Shown here piece by piece: positions 35,163 through 44,222 of a DNA stretch of 64,000 nucleotides. Positions within the stretch are counted from its first letter, which is position 1. Every line of letters begins with the position of its first letter. Below the pieces are notes generated by a model. That model saw nothing but the letters and a program-made list of their open reading frames with translations. It was not told the origin of the DNA and did no database searches. The stretch lies in NCBI RefSeq assembly GCF_018863235.1, contig NZ_JAHKRS010000004.1:248001-312000 (forward strand), written 5' to 3'. The position numbers and the translations under genes are program-made. Source of the DNA: Pseudomaricurvus albidus (GTDB lineage Bacteria; Pseudomonadota; Gammaproteobacteria; Pseudomonadales; Cellvibrionaceae).

Positions 35163-35924
35163 ATGGCTATTGTTTGGCAAAAAAAAGTTTCCCGCGATAA
35201 CGAGCTTGACCATTACGAAGTACGTTCCGCTGGACGTACCCGACGTCTTTACACCAATGGTGTATTTCATAGCCAATACAGCCCTTCTCGACCCGTCGCC
35301 GGGTCGGTATGGGATCTGCTGTTGCTGCCAGCATTCTTCCACCCTTTAGGCAGTGTCAAGCGAGTATTGGTTTTGGGCGTGGGTGGTGGTGCCGTCATGA
35401 AGCAATTAGAGTATTTTCTACAGCCGGAGCTCGTTATGGGCGTTGAGCTGAACAGGATTCACTTGCAGGTTGCAAAACGTTTTTTCCATGTGCGTGGTGA
35501 CGCCTTTCAGCTGATCGAGGCTGATGCGGTCCAATGGTTAAAGCAATATCAGGGGCCGCCGTTTGATTTGATTATTGACGATCTTTTTGGGGAAGAGGGC
35601 GGTGAGCCTTGCAGGGCGGTACCCCTTGATGAAAGTTGGTGTGCCACCTTAAAGCAGAATGTGACGGAAGAGGGTTCTGTGGTTGTGAATTTTGATACTC
35701 ACAAAGCTCTGGCAAACTGTTTTTGGCTTGATAAAAGTATTAACCCCTGGCAACAGGTGTATCAGTTTACGACTCCGCTGTATTCGAATTGTGTGACTTT
35801 GTTTACACAGCAGACAACTTCTCGGACCGAGTTTCGACAAAATCTCATGAGTTTTAAAGAGCTTGATCAAACAAAAGCCAGTTGCCGTCTTAACTACCAA
35901 CTTCGTCAATGGCACAGCCTTTAA
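35163..35924 (+). CDS. spermidine-synthase-like SAM-fold protein
   Basis: 253 residues. The Rossmann methyltransferase core has VLVLGVGGGAVMKQLE near residue 70, the acidic ribose ligand in GVELNRIHL and LIIDDLFGEEGGEP near residue 138. The fold resembles polyamine aminopropyltransferase, but the family's N-terminal beta-hairpin is shortened. Whether it binds decarboxylated SAM and putrescine, or is a SAM methyltransferase, cannot be decided by eye. It is downstream of the DnaJ-related gene and convergent with the Memo-AMMECR1 gene, only 12 bp away. Base use is like that of neighbours. Confidence 0.72.
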   Translation: MAIVWQKKVSRDNELDHYEVRSAGRTRRLYTNGVFHSQYSPSRPVAGSVWDLLLLPAFFHPLGSVKRVLVLGVGGGAVMKQLEYFLQPELVMGVELNRIHLQVAKRFFHVRGDAFQLIEADAVQWLKQYQGPPFDLIIDDLFGEEGGEPCRAVPLDESWCATLKQNVTEEGSVVVNFDTHKALANCFWLDKSINPWQQVYQFTTPLYSNCVTLFTQQTTSRTEFRQNLMSFKELDQTKASCRLNYQLRQWHSL

Positions 35925-35936
35925 CGCCCCAATTTA

Positions 35937-37481
35937 TCAGCTGAAATCTTTCTCCGAAAATTGCGCAGTAGAGTAACGCCAGGCTTTGATATCATCTGGC
36001 CAGGCTCCTACAGTAAGTCCTGCCTTTTGTTTAAGGTGCAGTAAGAATTCGTCAGCGGTTTTAAGCTGATCCCATACGGTGGGCAAGAAGGTAGCGCGGT
36101 GGTGTCCCGATTCTATCGTAATGCCGTCTTGTCCGGGGGTCATCTGTTGCAGGAAATCTCTCTCAGATGAAAATTCGATAGGGTATTCAGAAGACAACAC
36201 AGAAATTTCGATATCGATCAACTTCAATTCATCTTCTGTCACAGGTTGGTAGCGGTAATCGCGAAACGCGGCGGATTGAGCGTGTTCAATAACGTCGAAA
36301 TAGAGGGGTTGGTAGGCTTGCAGTGCCCCCATGCAACCTCTCAGTTCTCCATGCTTTTTCAGGGTTACAAAACAGCTCCAGTTGTTGTTGACAATTTCAG
36401 GAATGGATCCAGAGAGCAGTTTCATGTCTGGATTCAGATGATGCTCGATAGCTGAGCGAGCAAGATTCAGCAGGAAACGTTTCTCGGAGGCGTTCAGCTT
36501 AATCGGTTGGTAGCTGCGGTCTGTTTCTCGGTCGGTGGGTTCTGGTTTTAAAACAGAGGGAGCCTGCTGCTTCGGGTTGGTTTCACTTGGGTGTCTCTTG
36601 GCCGCTGTAGTCCTGTTGGTCAGTGAGGTTGAATCTGATCGGGTTTTGCTTGTCAGAGCGAAAGCACCGTATCCCACCACTCGATCTTTGTTGCCACAAG
36701 TATCACCTGAATTACCACGTTCAATGCATTGAACAGCAAGCTGCGCAGCAAAATTACTCATCATCAGTCCATTGATTGCCCTGCAGCCGCAGGCTTCATC
36801 ACCGCTTAGGGAAGAAGAGCGCTGGCAGATGGCTTCCGAAGTGCTTTTGTCTTTAATGTTTGCGGTCTGGTATTCATGGAAGTGGCTCAGATCGGAGCTG
36901 ACGATGGTTAGAAAGTTATCCAGACTCAAGCCTTCCTGCAGGTATTCATCGACAAGATCGTCAATAATCTGGGCGATATGCTGAGGAGGAACATTACCTA
37001 CAAGCAGGGGGACCAGCTCAAATTTCCCCAAAGTTTCCTGAAGATAGGGAAGTTGCACCTCCAGGCTGTGCTCTGAATGATGGGCTTTTTTATCATCTTT
37101 AATGAGAAGCTGCTGTTTGAGCTGGTAGAGCGCACGGGTATCCAGTTGAATTTCACCTAAAGGTGTTTCAAAACGATCACAATCCGGTGACGCAACACCG
37201 TGAAAGCTCACACGATGTGCTGGACCCAGCAGTAAAACCCGGCGGATTTTCTCAGGGGCCGGTAGGCTGACATAGGCAGAGGCAGCAATGTTACCGGAGT
37301 AAATGTAGCCGGCATGAGGCACAATCAGTGCCTGAGGATTGTCGCTGAAATTCTCTTTGTTAATTCGACCCTGAGCATCCATGAGAAGAGCTTGTACGGA
37401 GCTGCGCAATCGATCCGCCTGTGCCGGATAAAAACTTCCGGCAACAGCCGCAGGCCGCGTAATCGGATTTACTGATGGCAT
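35937..37481 (-). CDS. AmmeMemoRadiSam system fusion: Memo-like domain plus AMMECR1 domain
   Basis: 514 residues made of two domains. The Memo-like (protein B) part at about residues 8-275 has AALIVPHAGYIYSG-type and EHSLEVQLPYLQ and SSDLSHFHEY segments, which carry the His ligands of the LigB-like fold. A Ser/Thr/Lys/Pro linker at about 280-330 joins the AMMECR1 (protein A) domain, with HGELRGCMGALQAYQPL near residue 380. In many bacteria these two domains come with a radical-SAM protein; none is encoded in this window. The fused layout suggests the two work together on one unknown reaction. It is convergent with the spermidine-synthase-like gene. Start is the ATG at 37481. Confidence 0.88.
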   Translation of the reverse strand: MPSVNPITRPAAVAGSFYPAQADRLRSSVQALLMDAQGRINKENFSDNPQALIVPHAGYIYSGNIAASAYVSLPAPEKIRRVLLLGPAHRVSFHGVASPDCDRFETPLGEIQLDTRALYQLKQQLLIKDDKKAHHSEHSLEVQLPYLQETLGKFELVPLLVGNVPPQHIAQIIDDLVDEYLQEGLSLDNFLTIVSSDLSHFHEYQTANIKDKSTSEAICQRSSSLSGDEACGCRAINGLMMSNFAAQLAVQCIERGNSGDTCGNKDRVVGYGAFALTSKTRSDSTSLTNRTTAAKRHPSETNPKQQAPSVLKPEPTDRETDRSYQPIKLNASEKRFLLNLARSAIEHHLNPDMKLLSGSIPEIVNNNWSCFVTLKKHGELRGCMGALQAYQPLYFDVIEHAQSAAFRDYRYQPVTEDELKLIDIEISVLSSEYPIEFSSERDFLQQMTPGQDGITIESGHHRATFLPTVWDQLKTADEFLLHLKQKAGLTVGAWPDDIKAWRYSTAQFSEKDFS

Positions 37482-37540
37482 TCCAACTCATCCCGTAGCA
37501 GAAATTAATCATTTCTCCATAATTATAGAAGAAAAATTAA

Positions 37541-37618
37541 CCCGGGGAGTTGGGCCGATTTCCCGGGGCATTTTTATTCGGGGCTAACCCTGCCGGGGCC
37601 GCCTTGTGACTTGGCCCC
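37541..37618. repeat. GC-rich repeats and hairpin between rsmC and Memo-AMMECR1 genes
   Basis: CCCGGGG occurs twice (near 37541 and 37562) and GGGGCC (37595-37600) pairs with GGCCCC (37613-37618). On the minus strand this follows rsmC and may end its transcript, although there is no good T-run. Confidence 0.45.
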
Positions 37619-37667
37619 GATTTGTTCCTGGGAATTCCGAAGGCTGATGGATCAGGCCGTGCAGGCC

Positions 37668-38714
37668 TTATTTGTACAGAGCCAGAACTTTGAATTGCTT
37701 GTCACTGGCCAGGGGCTCGACTTTTTTAAAGAACTCTAAAGCCCTTTTTTCGATACCAATAAATTGGTTGACTACAAACAGGGCAATGCCGCTCGGGGCT
37801 AATCGCGCGGCACTGTTTTTCAGGAATTTGGTGGTCAGGCCGGAGTCGACAGAAAAACCCTGATGAAATGGAGGGTTGCACAGAACACAGTCAAACTGGG
37901 ATGTGATGCTGGAGCCGCAATCATCTGCCGATACGGTAACTGCCAGCTTGAAGTGATTGAAGTTCGCTGTAGAGCAGGCCACTGCAGCGGCGTTGTTGTC
38001 AGTGGCTTGACGTCGATCGACTCCGGGCCAGTTTAGGGTTCTCAGCGTGAGGTAACCATAGCCACAGCCCAGATCCAGCACAGAGGCAGGATAAGACCTG
38101 GAGGCAAAGTACTGATCGGCCGTATCCATTAACAGCTGACTTCCCTGGTCAATTTTCTCCCACCCGAACAGCCCGGGCTTGCTCTGAATGGCGTGTTCAT
38201 TGATTGTGCCAATCTCACGAATTCTTGGATAGTGTTTATCATCCAGCAGATGGTCTGGGCAGAATGAAGATTGCTTACTGAGAATGCCAATATACCCGTT
38301 GCCATTCTTTTTGGCTGAAACGTTTTCTCCCAGCAGTTTTCCAGCTTTGGAGATATAAGATTTTACCCCTTCATTCTTTTCGCCGCTAATGATCAACTTT
38401 CCGCCGGGTTTGAGGGTGCGAAAGGCTTCATTAATCAGGTGATGTACCACCAGTTTTTCTTTAGAAATCCGATAAACGATTTGATCCACACTGCTGTCTT
38501 CAATATGACTTAAATCATAATCATTAAAGCGTATGTCAAATGAGCGTCTGAGACAGTCCTGATACACGTCGTAACGATTGGTGATGACTTTAAGGTTGTC
38601 GTGTGGACTGACAGCTTTACCCGCCAGCAAGACATTTTCATCCGCTATCCAGAGAGTGTGGGGTTGTGTGTCTTGCAAAAAAGGCAACAGAATTTGAAAG
38701 CTGGTGTCGGACAT
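37668..38714 (-). CDS. rsmC: 16S rRNA (guanine(1207)-N2)-methyltransferase RsmC-like
   Basis: 348 residues against 343 in E. coli RsmC. The N-terminal half is the degenerate methyltransferase-like MTS_N domain (residues 1-165); the active domain has VLDLGCGYGYLTLRTL near residue 206 and the catalytic CNPPFHQGF near residue 278, typical of guanine-N2 enzymes. RsmC modifies G1207 in the 30S subunit using SAM. The closest relative with a different target is RlmG, which is longer (about 380 residues), so RsmC is preferred. It lies 8 bp downstream of rsuA, so rRNA-modifying genes are grouped here. Confidence 0.82.
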   Translation of the reverse strand: MSDTSFQILLPFLQDTQPHTLWIADENVLLAGKAVSPHDNLKVITNRYDVYQDCLRRSFDIRFNDYDLSHIEDSSVDQIVYRISKEKLVVHHLINEAFRTLKPGGKLIISGEKNEGVKSYISKAGKLLGENVSAKKNGNGYIGILSKQSSFCPDHLLDDKHYPRIREIGTINEHAIQSKPGLFGWEKIDQGSQLLMDTADQYFASRSYPASVLDLGCGYGYLTLRTLNWPGVDRRQATDNNAAAVACSTANFNHFKLAVTVSADDCGSSITSQFDCVLCNPPFHQGFSVDSGLTTKFLKNSAARLAPSGIALFVVNQFIGIEKRALEFFKKVEPLASDKQFKVLALYK

Positions 38715-38722
38715 AGTGGGAC

Positions 38723-39418
38723 TTATACCTTAACGCTGAGAACTTCATCTTCTGTAAGTTCTCGATATTCTCCGGGCTCAAGGTCGGGGTCCAATACAAT
38801 GGAACCGACTTTTTCTCTGTGTAATTCTTCCACTTTATTGCCAACCGCGGCAAACATACGCTTAACCTGATGGTATTTACCCTCGGAAATGGTGAGGCGT
38901 GCTTCATTGGAAAAGAGAACTTCCAGATCTGCCGGCAAGGTGGGTTTCAGTTCGCCGTCAAGCTTTACGCCGGCGGCAAATTGCGCGCCGGTATCACTGC
39001 TGATATCACTGGCGAGCGTCACGTAATAGGTTTTCTTGCACTCCCTCTTCGGGGATGTGATCGCGTGATTCCATTTGCCGTCATCAGTAATTAAAACCAG
39101 TCCAGTGGTGTCGATATCCAGCCGGCCTGCAATCTGTAATTTGTCTTTGTTGGGCTCATCAATCAATTCCAGAACCGTGGGATGGTCTTGATCTTTGGTG
39201 ACACAGACATACCCCTGGGGTTTGTGAAGCATAAAATAACGAGGGCGGGGGGCTTCCAAGGGTTCCCCGTCGACACAGACTTCCATGGTTTCACTGATGT
39301 AAGTGGAGGGGTCTTTAATGGCCTCGCCATCAACAGTGATATAGCCAGCACGAAGAAGGCGTTTGACTTCCTTGCGAGACAGGTCGCTGACATGGCTGAC
39401 GTATTTATCTAAACGCAT
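38723..39418 (-). CDS. rsuA: 16S rRNA pseudouridine(516) synthase RsuA
   Basis: 231 residues, same as E. coli RsuA. The N-terminal S4 RNA-binding domain covers residues 1-60 (MRLDKYVSHVSDLSRKEVKR), and the catalytic Asp lies in IAGRLDIDTTGLVLIT near residue 100. KYHQVKRMFAAVGNKVEELH near residue 180 is the usual C-terminal motif. It makes pseudouridine at 516 in 16S rRNA. RluE/RluF-type enzymes are related, but length and the MLHKPQG segment favour RsuA. Only five bases upstream of truC's start lie between the two genes on the same strand. Confidence 0.88.
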   Translation of the reverse strand: MRLDKYVSHVSDLSRKEVKRLLRAGYITVDGEAIKDPSTYISETMEVCVDGEPLEAPRPRYFMLHKPQGYVCVTKDQDHPTVLELIDEPNKDKLQIAGRLDIDTTGLVLITDDGKWNHAITSPKRECKKTYYVTLASDISSDTGAQFAAGVKLDGELKPTLPADLEVLFSNEARLTISEGKYHQVKRMFAAVGNKVEELHREKVGSIVLDPDLEPGEYRELTEDEVLSVKV

Positions 39419-39422
39419 GGGT

Positions 39423-40193
39423 TCAATTCCTTAATTGTTCTTTGTGCCATTGCTTGGGAAGAGCCTCTAGCCAGTCAAACCGTTCCAGAAGCTGGTGTAG
39501 TGTTTCATCAACGGGGGCGTTGAACACCAAAGTCTCGCCAGTCTCAGGGTGTGGCACCTGCATCTGACTGGCGTGCAACAAGAGGCGCCCGGCATTGAGC
39601 GCTTCTTTGAAATAGCGGTTGTGTCGACCACGCCCGTGTTTGGCATCTCCAATAATCGGGTGGTTGATGTGCTTCATGTGGCGTCGAATCTGATGTTTGC
39701 GGCCGGTTGCAGGCAGACATTCCACCAGAGAGTAGCGGCTTTGCGGGTAGCCTTCGATTTCTACGGGTAATTCTATGGTCGCCAACCGACGGTAATCCGT
39801 CTGCGCACTTTGTGGCGCTTTGTCCTGACGTGCCTTCTTGTCCGAATACTTGTCCAGCTCTTCTTTCAGCGCGTAATCGATCTGCCCCTGATGGTCGATA
39901 TAACCACGGACTACCGCATGGTAGGTTTTACGGACGGCCTTATCTTCAATGGCCTGACTGATTGAACGAGCAGAAGAAGAGTCCAGGGCAAAGACCAATA
40001 CACCCGAAGTGGGTTTATCAAGTCGGTGAACTGGGTAGACTCTCTGTCCGATTTGATCCCGGACGATTTGCAGGGCAAAGCGGGTCTCGTGGCGGTCAAT
40101 TTCGCTGCGATGTACCAGCAGCCCGGTGGGTTTGTTGACAGCAATCAGGTGCTGGTCCTGATAGATGACCGGAAGGGTTTCCGCAGGTGTCAA
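39423..40193 (-). CDS. truC: tRNA pseudouridine(65) synthase TruC
   Basis: 256 residues, close to E. coli TruC (260). The RluA-type catalytic Asp is in VYPVHRLDKPTSGVLVF near residue 52, with LPATGRKHQIRRHMKHINHP near residue 160, and no S4 domain. TruC modifies U65 in tRNAs. The opening LPVIYQDQHLIAVNKPTGLL and the insert rich in Lys/Asp near residue 115 are typical of this subfamily. Its stop lies five bases from the rsuA stop-to-start gap on the same strand, so truC-rsuA-rsmC are probably one transcript. Specific target is by family resemblance. Confidence 0.87.
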   Translation of the reverse strand: MTPAETLPVIYQDQHLIAVNKPTGLLVHRSEIDRHETRFALQIVRDQIGQRVYPVHRLDKPTSGVLVFALDSSSARSISQAIEDKAVRKTYHAVVRGYIDHQGQIDYALKEELDKYSDKKARQDKAPQSAQTDYRRLATIELPVEIEGYPQSRYSLVECLPATGRKHQIRRHMKHINHPIIGDAKHGRGRHNRYFKEALNAGRLLLHASQMQVPHPETGETLVFNAPVDETLHQLLERFDWLEALPKQWHKEQLRN

Positions 40194-40239
40194 AATGGGA
40201 CTCCGAGCCGGTTGGTCTGTAGTGGTTGGTTTGGAGGAA

Positions 40240-40267
40240 GGGCAGCAGGATTTGCATCTTGCTGCCC
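40240..40267 (-). terminator. hairpin downstream of folD
   Basis: GGGCAGCA and TGCTGCCC extend through a G-U pair and GAT/ATC to a 12-bp stem with a TTGC loop. It lies 20 bp beyond the folD stop on the minus strand. The following T content is modest. Confidence 0.55.
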
Positions 40268-40286
40268 CTGTGTATTTTCAATCCGA

Positions 40287-41132
40287 TCAGAGTATTTTCT
40301 TTTCGCCTGAATCGACGGATTGATAAATCAGGGTGTTGATCGTCATTGGGCCCACACCACCCGGTACCGGGGTATACGCAGCAACACGGTCCTTAAGAGG
40401 TTCCAGTTCAATATCGCCCACACCGCCCGGGTGATAGCCGGCATCAACCACTACGGCGCCGTCTTTGATCCAGTCGGCTTTGATGAATTCGGGTTTGCCA
40501 ACGGCACCAACGACGATATCAGCCTGTTTGATGTGCTCTTCCAGCCCCTGTGTGCGTGAGTGGCAGATGGTGACGGTGGCATTGGCACCTAACAACATCA
40601 TCGCCATAGGCTTGCCCAGAATAGGGCTGCGGCCAACGACTACGGCATGTTTTCCTGCAATATCAATATTGTAGGCCTCTAGCAAGCGCATAATGCCTTT
40701 AGGAGTGGCGCAACCATAGGCCTCTTCGCCCATGCTCATGCGGCCAAAGCCCAGGCAAGTTACACCATCTACGTCTTTCTCCAGGGCAATGGCGTCAAAA
40801 CAGGCGCGTTCATCAATTTGGGCCGGTACCGGATGCTGCAGCAGAATACCGTGTACATTTGGGTTGTTGTTGAGCTCGTCGATTTTGGCCAGCAATTCTT
40901 CAGTAGTGGTCTCTTCAGACATTTCTACTTTCAGGGAATCCATGCCGATTCGGGTACAGGCGTTACCTTTCATTTTGACGTATGTGGCTGATGCCGGATC
41001 CCCGCCAACCAGAATGGTGGCAAGAATGGGGGTTTGGCCATTACTTTTTTCTTTTAAAGCGGTGACGCGGCCTGAAAGCTCTTGTTCAGTTTTTTGCGCG
41101 AGTGCTTTGCCGTCCAGTACCAGTGCAGACAT
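40287..41132 (-). CDS. folD: bifunctional methylenetetrahydrofolate dehydrogenase/cyclohydrolase
   Basis: 281 residues, standard FolD length. Motifs include [15 protein letters not shown] near residue 50 (catalytic Tyr and Lys), [13 protein letters not shown] near residue 95 and the NADP-site [17 protein letters not shown] near residue 165, ending [10 protein letters not shown]. It interconverts methylene-, methenyl- and formyl-tetrahydrofolate for purine and formyl-Met-tRNA synthesis. folD near the tRNA cluster is part of the conserved order seen in pseudomonads as I recall it. Divergent from the tRNA operon. Confidence 0.96.
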   Translation of the reverse strand: MSALVLDGKALAQKTEQELSGRVTALKEKSNGQTPILATILVGGDPASATYVKMKGNACTRIGMDSLKVEMSEETTTEELLAKIDELNNNPNVHGILLQHPVPAQIDERACFDAIALEKDVDGVTCLGFGRMSMGEEAYGCATPKGIMRLLEAYNIDIAGKHAVVVGRSPILGKPMAMMLLGANATVTICHSRTQGLEEHIKQADIVVGAVGKPEFIKADWIKDGAVVVDAGYHPGGVGDIELEPLKDRVAAYTPVPGGVGPMTINTLIYQSVDSGEKKIL

Positions 41133-41384
41133 CGAGGGTTCCCGTTCTATAGAGTGGTCAAAAAGGAGTAATAAACAGGTGGCTATTCTCCCACATGCGG
41201 GGTGTCCAGGCCAATATGTGCTTGATATTCCTGATCATTCTTTCTTTTCTGGAAGTAAGGGGCCTGCAAGGCTAAGCTGGTGCATAATAAAGCGGCCAGA
41301 ACAAAGAATGACCAATTGAGCCATGTTTATGAAAAGGCTCGGCTAAGTTACTGCATTTGTTGAACATTTTTTTGAAAAAAGCCG
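41133..41384. other. intergenic region folD/tRNA operon
   Basis: No coding potential or RNA gene is visible. It holds the folD upstream region on the minus strand and leads to the tRNA promoter. Confidence 0.5.
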
Positions 41385-41413
41385 TTGACGAGGTAAGGGT
41401 GCATGGGTAATAT
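41385..41413 (+). promoter_or_regulatory. sigma-70 promoter for the tRNA operon
   Basis: TTGACG, 17 bases, TAATAT, followed by a GC-rich discriminator (GCGCACC) typical of stringently controlled stable-RNA genes. It lies 38 bases upstream of tRNA-Pro. Confidence 0.8.
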
Positions 41414-41451
41414 GCGCACCTCTTCAGCGGCAACAGCCACTTAAGACAAGT

Positions 41452-41528
<77 letters not shown>

Positions 41529-41615
41529 CTATTTCAAAGTTCGAGCCTAGTCTAGGCTGCCTTTACAGGCTTTGAGTCCAGGGCTCACCCAAATTGCCCC
41601 TCGGCAATAAACAGT

Positions 41616-41692
41616 GCGCCCGTAGCTCAGTTGGATAGAGCATCCGCCTTCTAAGCGGATGGTCGCAGGTTCGAATCCTGCCGGGCGCGCCA
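41616..41692 (+). tRNA. tRNA-Arg(TCT)
   Basis: Acceptor arms GCGCCCG and CGGGCGC; anticodon loop CTTCTAA gives TCT, which reads AGA and AGG. Discriminator G and encoded CCA. Same operon as tRNA-Pro and tRNA-His. Confidence 0.96.
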
Positions 41693-41745
41693 TCTTCGCG
41701 CAGGCAGGTCTGACATTAACCAGGTGTCAGAAGGCAACGATCAAT

Positions 41746-41822
41746 GGTGGGCGTAGCTCAGTTGGTAGAGCCCTGGATTGTGATTCCAGTCGTCGTGGGT
41801 TCAAGTCCCATCGTCCACCCCA
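41746..41822 (+). tRNA. tRNA-His(GTG)
   Basis: Acceptor arms GTGGGCG and CGTCCAC with one G-U pair, anticodon GTG, encoded CCA. A G at 41746 opposite the discriminator C fits the extra G-1 that marks histidine tRNA; it is included in the coordinates. Confidence 0.95.
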
Positions 41823-41826
41823 TCTT

Positions 41827-41854
41827 AAAAGCCCCCAAATTTGGGGGCTTTTTT
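41827..41854. terminator. bidirectional terminator of tRNA operon and glpK
   Basis: A perfect palindrome AAAAGCCCCC-AAATTT-GGGGGCTTTTTT. It ends the tRNA transcript on the plus strand and glpK on the minus strand. Confidence 0.95.
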
Positions 41855-41881
41855 CGTTTTGGGGTATCTGTTCTGCCCATC

Positions 41882-43366
41882 TCAGTGAGATGTGACCCTC
41901 CGTACCGCATCAAGCCAGCCTTGGTACAGCTTTTCCCTTGTAGCCTCTTTCATTTCGGGGCTGAATTTCTGTTCACAGGCCCAGAGTTTCTGAATTTGCT
42001 CTAAAGAGCAGAATATCCCGCTGTGCAAGCCAGCCAGATAGGCGGCTCCCAGTGCTGTGGTTTCAGTGATTTGGGGCCGCTCTACATCGGTGTTCAACAG
42101 ATTGGCCAGAAATTGCACCAGCCAGTTGTTTTGAACCATGCCGCCGTCTACCCGCAATGTTGAGGGCAGGCTAGCGCCGTCAGCTGCCATGGCTTCGAGA
42201 AGATCCCGGGTTTGGTAGCAGACGGACCTGAGGCCTGCAGCAACGATCTCCTTAATGCCTGTGTCGCGAGTCAGCCCGGTAATGGCGCCTCGTGCATTAG
42301 GATCCCAATAGGGGGCTCCCAGGCCGGTAAAGGCTGGTACCAGATAAACACCGGATTTTTGATCGGCACTCTCTGCCAAGGCTTCCGATTGAGAGGCGTG
42401 ATCGATAAGTTGCAGGCCGTCGCGCAACCATTGAATGGCCGCTCCGGCTATGAAAATACTGCCTTCAATGGCATAGGTGACATCACCGTTAAGGCGATAG
42501 CCAATGGTCGTGAGCAGGCGGTTTTCCGATTGCACGGCAGTTTTGCCGGTGTTGAGAATCATAAAGCAGCCCGTGCCATAGGTGCTTTTCGCCATGCCGG
42601 GCTTGAAGCAGGCCTGACCGATCAGTGCCGCTTGTTGGTCTCCTGCAATTCCTGTGATGGGAATCTCGGCTCCCAGTAATTCGGGAAGGGTGGAGCCAAA
42701 GTCTGCACTGCAATCACAAACTTCAGGCAGCATGGATTTGGGGATAGAAAACAGGTCAAGCAGGTCGTTGTCCCACTGCTGCTCATGGATATTGAACAGC
42801 ATGGTGCGCGATGCATTTGTGGCATCGGTTTTATGGCTTTTGCCGCCAGACAGACGCCACAAGAGAAAGCTGTCTATGGTGCCAAACAGCAACTCGCCTT
42901 GCTGAGCTTTTTCTTTGGCGCCTTCTATGTTTTCCAGAATCCAATGGATTTTTGTGGCCGAAAAGTAAGGGTCGATCAGCAGGCCGGTTTTACCCGCGAT
43001 GATTGGTTCCCGGCCCTGTTGTCTCAATGTCTCACAGGTCTCGGCTGTTCGACGATCTTGCCAGACAATGGCGTTGTAAATTGGCTTGCCGGTATTCTTA
43101 TCCCAGACAACTGTGGTTTCCCGCTGGTTGGTGATGCCAATACAGGTTATATCGAAAGCGTTTAGTCGCGCCTGCCGTATGGCTTGTTGGCATACCTCAA
43201 GGGTAGTTTGCCAGATAGTTTCTGGGTCGTGTTCTACCCAGCCATCTTCAGGAAAGATCTGTTCGAACTCTTGCTGCGCTTGTTGGAGTGGAAGACCTTG
43301 TTCGTTGAAAATGATCGCTCTTGAACTGGTCGTGCCCTGATCGATCGAAAGAATGTATTTGGCCAT
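41882..43366 (-). CDS. glpK: glycerol kinase
   Basis: 494 residues, FGGY family. The start [20 protein letters not shown] carries the ATP-site phosphate loop; the glycerol-site GWVEHDPE follows near residue 42 and [12 protein letters not shown] near residue 78. The C-terminal [20 protein letters not shown] near residue 411 is the second signature. It phosphorylates glycerol to sn-glycerol-3-phosphate. No glpF or glpD is adjacent, so it stands alone, between the tRNA terminator and a 210-bp gap. Upstream ribosome site is weak. Firm call. Confidence 0.96.
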   Translation of the reverse strand: MAKYILSIDQGTTSSRAIIFNEQGLPLQQAQQEFEQIFPEDGWVEHDPETIWQTTLEVCQQAIRQARLNAFDITCIGITNQRETTVVWDKNTGKPIYNAIVWQDRRTAETCETLRQQGREPIIAGKTGLLIDPYFSATKIHWILENIEGAKEKAQQGELLFGTIDSFLLWRLSGGKSHKTDATNASRTMLFNIHEQQWDNDLLDLFSIPKSMLPEVCDCSADFGSTLPELLGAEIPITGIAGDQQAALIGQACFKPGMAKSTYGTGCFMILNTGKTAVQSENRLLTTIGYRLNGDVTYAIEGSIFIAGAAIQWLRDGLQLIDHASQSEALAESADQKSGVYLVPAFTGLGAPYWDPNARGAITGLTRDTGIKEIVAAGLRSVCYQTRDLLEAMAADGASLPSTLRVDGGMVQNNWLVQFLANLLNTDVERPQITETTALGAAYLAGLHSGIFCSLEQIQKLWACEQKFSPEMKEATREKLYQGWLDAVRRVTSH

Positions 43367-43522
43367 AGGTCCGTCTTATTTATTGCCGATAGTGATTGCA
43401 TCACTGAAGTTTGGCATAGGACCACAGAATTAAAAAGTCGCTGAAAGATAATGACGGCAGTGTGTTGAGTGGCTTGGAATTTTATTGGGCAATCTGAAGG
43501 GGGGTAGTTCTATATTGTAAAG

Positions 43523-43546
43523 GTCGACTCTGTTGCCAGAGCCGAC
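43523..43546 (-). terminator. hairpin downstream of hpf
   Basis: GTCG and CTCTG pair with CAGAG and CGAC around one mismatch, loop TTGC. It lies about 35 bp past the hpf stop on the minus strand, with only a short T-rich stretch. Confidence 0.45.
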
Positions 43547-43579
43547 TTCCGAGTTTGACTTCTAAATATTAATATTGAA

Positions 43580-43948
43580 TTAGTGAAGTTCGTTGTCTTC
43601 AGGGGATTCAACCAGATCCAGAATATTTTTGCCGGATGGTTTGCTGTTTTGTTTGGCGGTAACCTCTTTAAGCTTTCTTTCGGCCGCTTTGAAAACATCT
43701 CTTACAGCGACATGAATAGAAGTGTCGTCCTGATGCAGCGTGAAGGAATTGCCTTTGACTCCCAGTTCGATCTGAGCGCGATAGAGTTTACCTTTATGTT
43801 TGTGTTGGTGCGGACTGTCTAACACAACCCGGCTACTCTGAATTTGCGAGGAGATCCGATTAAGCTTTTTGAGCTTTTTGTCGATGGTGCTGGTGAGTGC
43901 TTGAGAGGCGTCCAGGTCACGGTAAACGACATTATTCATGTTGTGCAT
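43580..43948 (-). CDS. hpf: ribosome hibernation promoting factor family (HPF/YfiA)
   Basis: 122 residues. AGGAG nine bases before the ATG at 43948 supports this start; Met4 is an alternative. The beta-alpha-beta-beta-beta-alpha S30AE core is seen from VVYRDLDAS through VHVAVRDVFKAAERKLKE-like segments (SIHVAVRDVFKAAERKLKE near residue 77). It lacks the C-terminal dimerisation domain of long HPF, so it is the short type that blocks or dimerises 70S ribosomes in stationary phase. This copy is not next to rpoN, where the standard hpf usually lies, so it may be a second paralogue. Confidence 0.78.
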   Translation of the reverse strand: MHNMNNVVYRDLDASQALTSTIDKKLKKLNRISSQIQSSRVVLDSPHQHKHKGKLYRAQIELGVKGNSFTLHQDDTSIHVAVRDVFKAAERKLKEVTAKQNSKPSGKNILDLVESPEDNELH

Positions 43949-44222
43949 AATTAGTAGCTCCTATGGATCTAGAGAAGTTCTAGCTAAGGCTAGAAGTGTT
44001 CTTGCTAAGGCGGCCACCTTTGAAATTTATATTGCCTCTGGCAGTTTTAAATTCAAGTGTTTTTTTGTAATAAAATGCGAAGAATCAAATAAAATTCGAA
44101 ATAGCCGAAAATGTCTTGGCGGTTCAGATACACCGTGCTAGATTTATTCGGATAATCTCTTCAAGATTCCCTTCATATACGGCCGTGAACCCGATTTCAC
44201 GCCTGATTTCATTAGTCCCTGC

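Noticed and set aside
41659-42004. Short plus-strand frames across tRNA-Arg and tRNA-His
   Set aside because: They are translations of tRNA genes and the terminator, not proteins.
43960-44020. Direct repeats GTTCTAGCTAAGGC/GTTCTTGCTAAGGC upstream of hpf
   Set aside because: Only two short imperfect copies, with no sign of function; too weak to report as a site.
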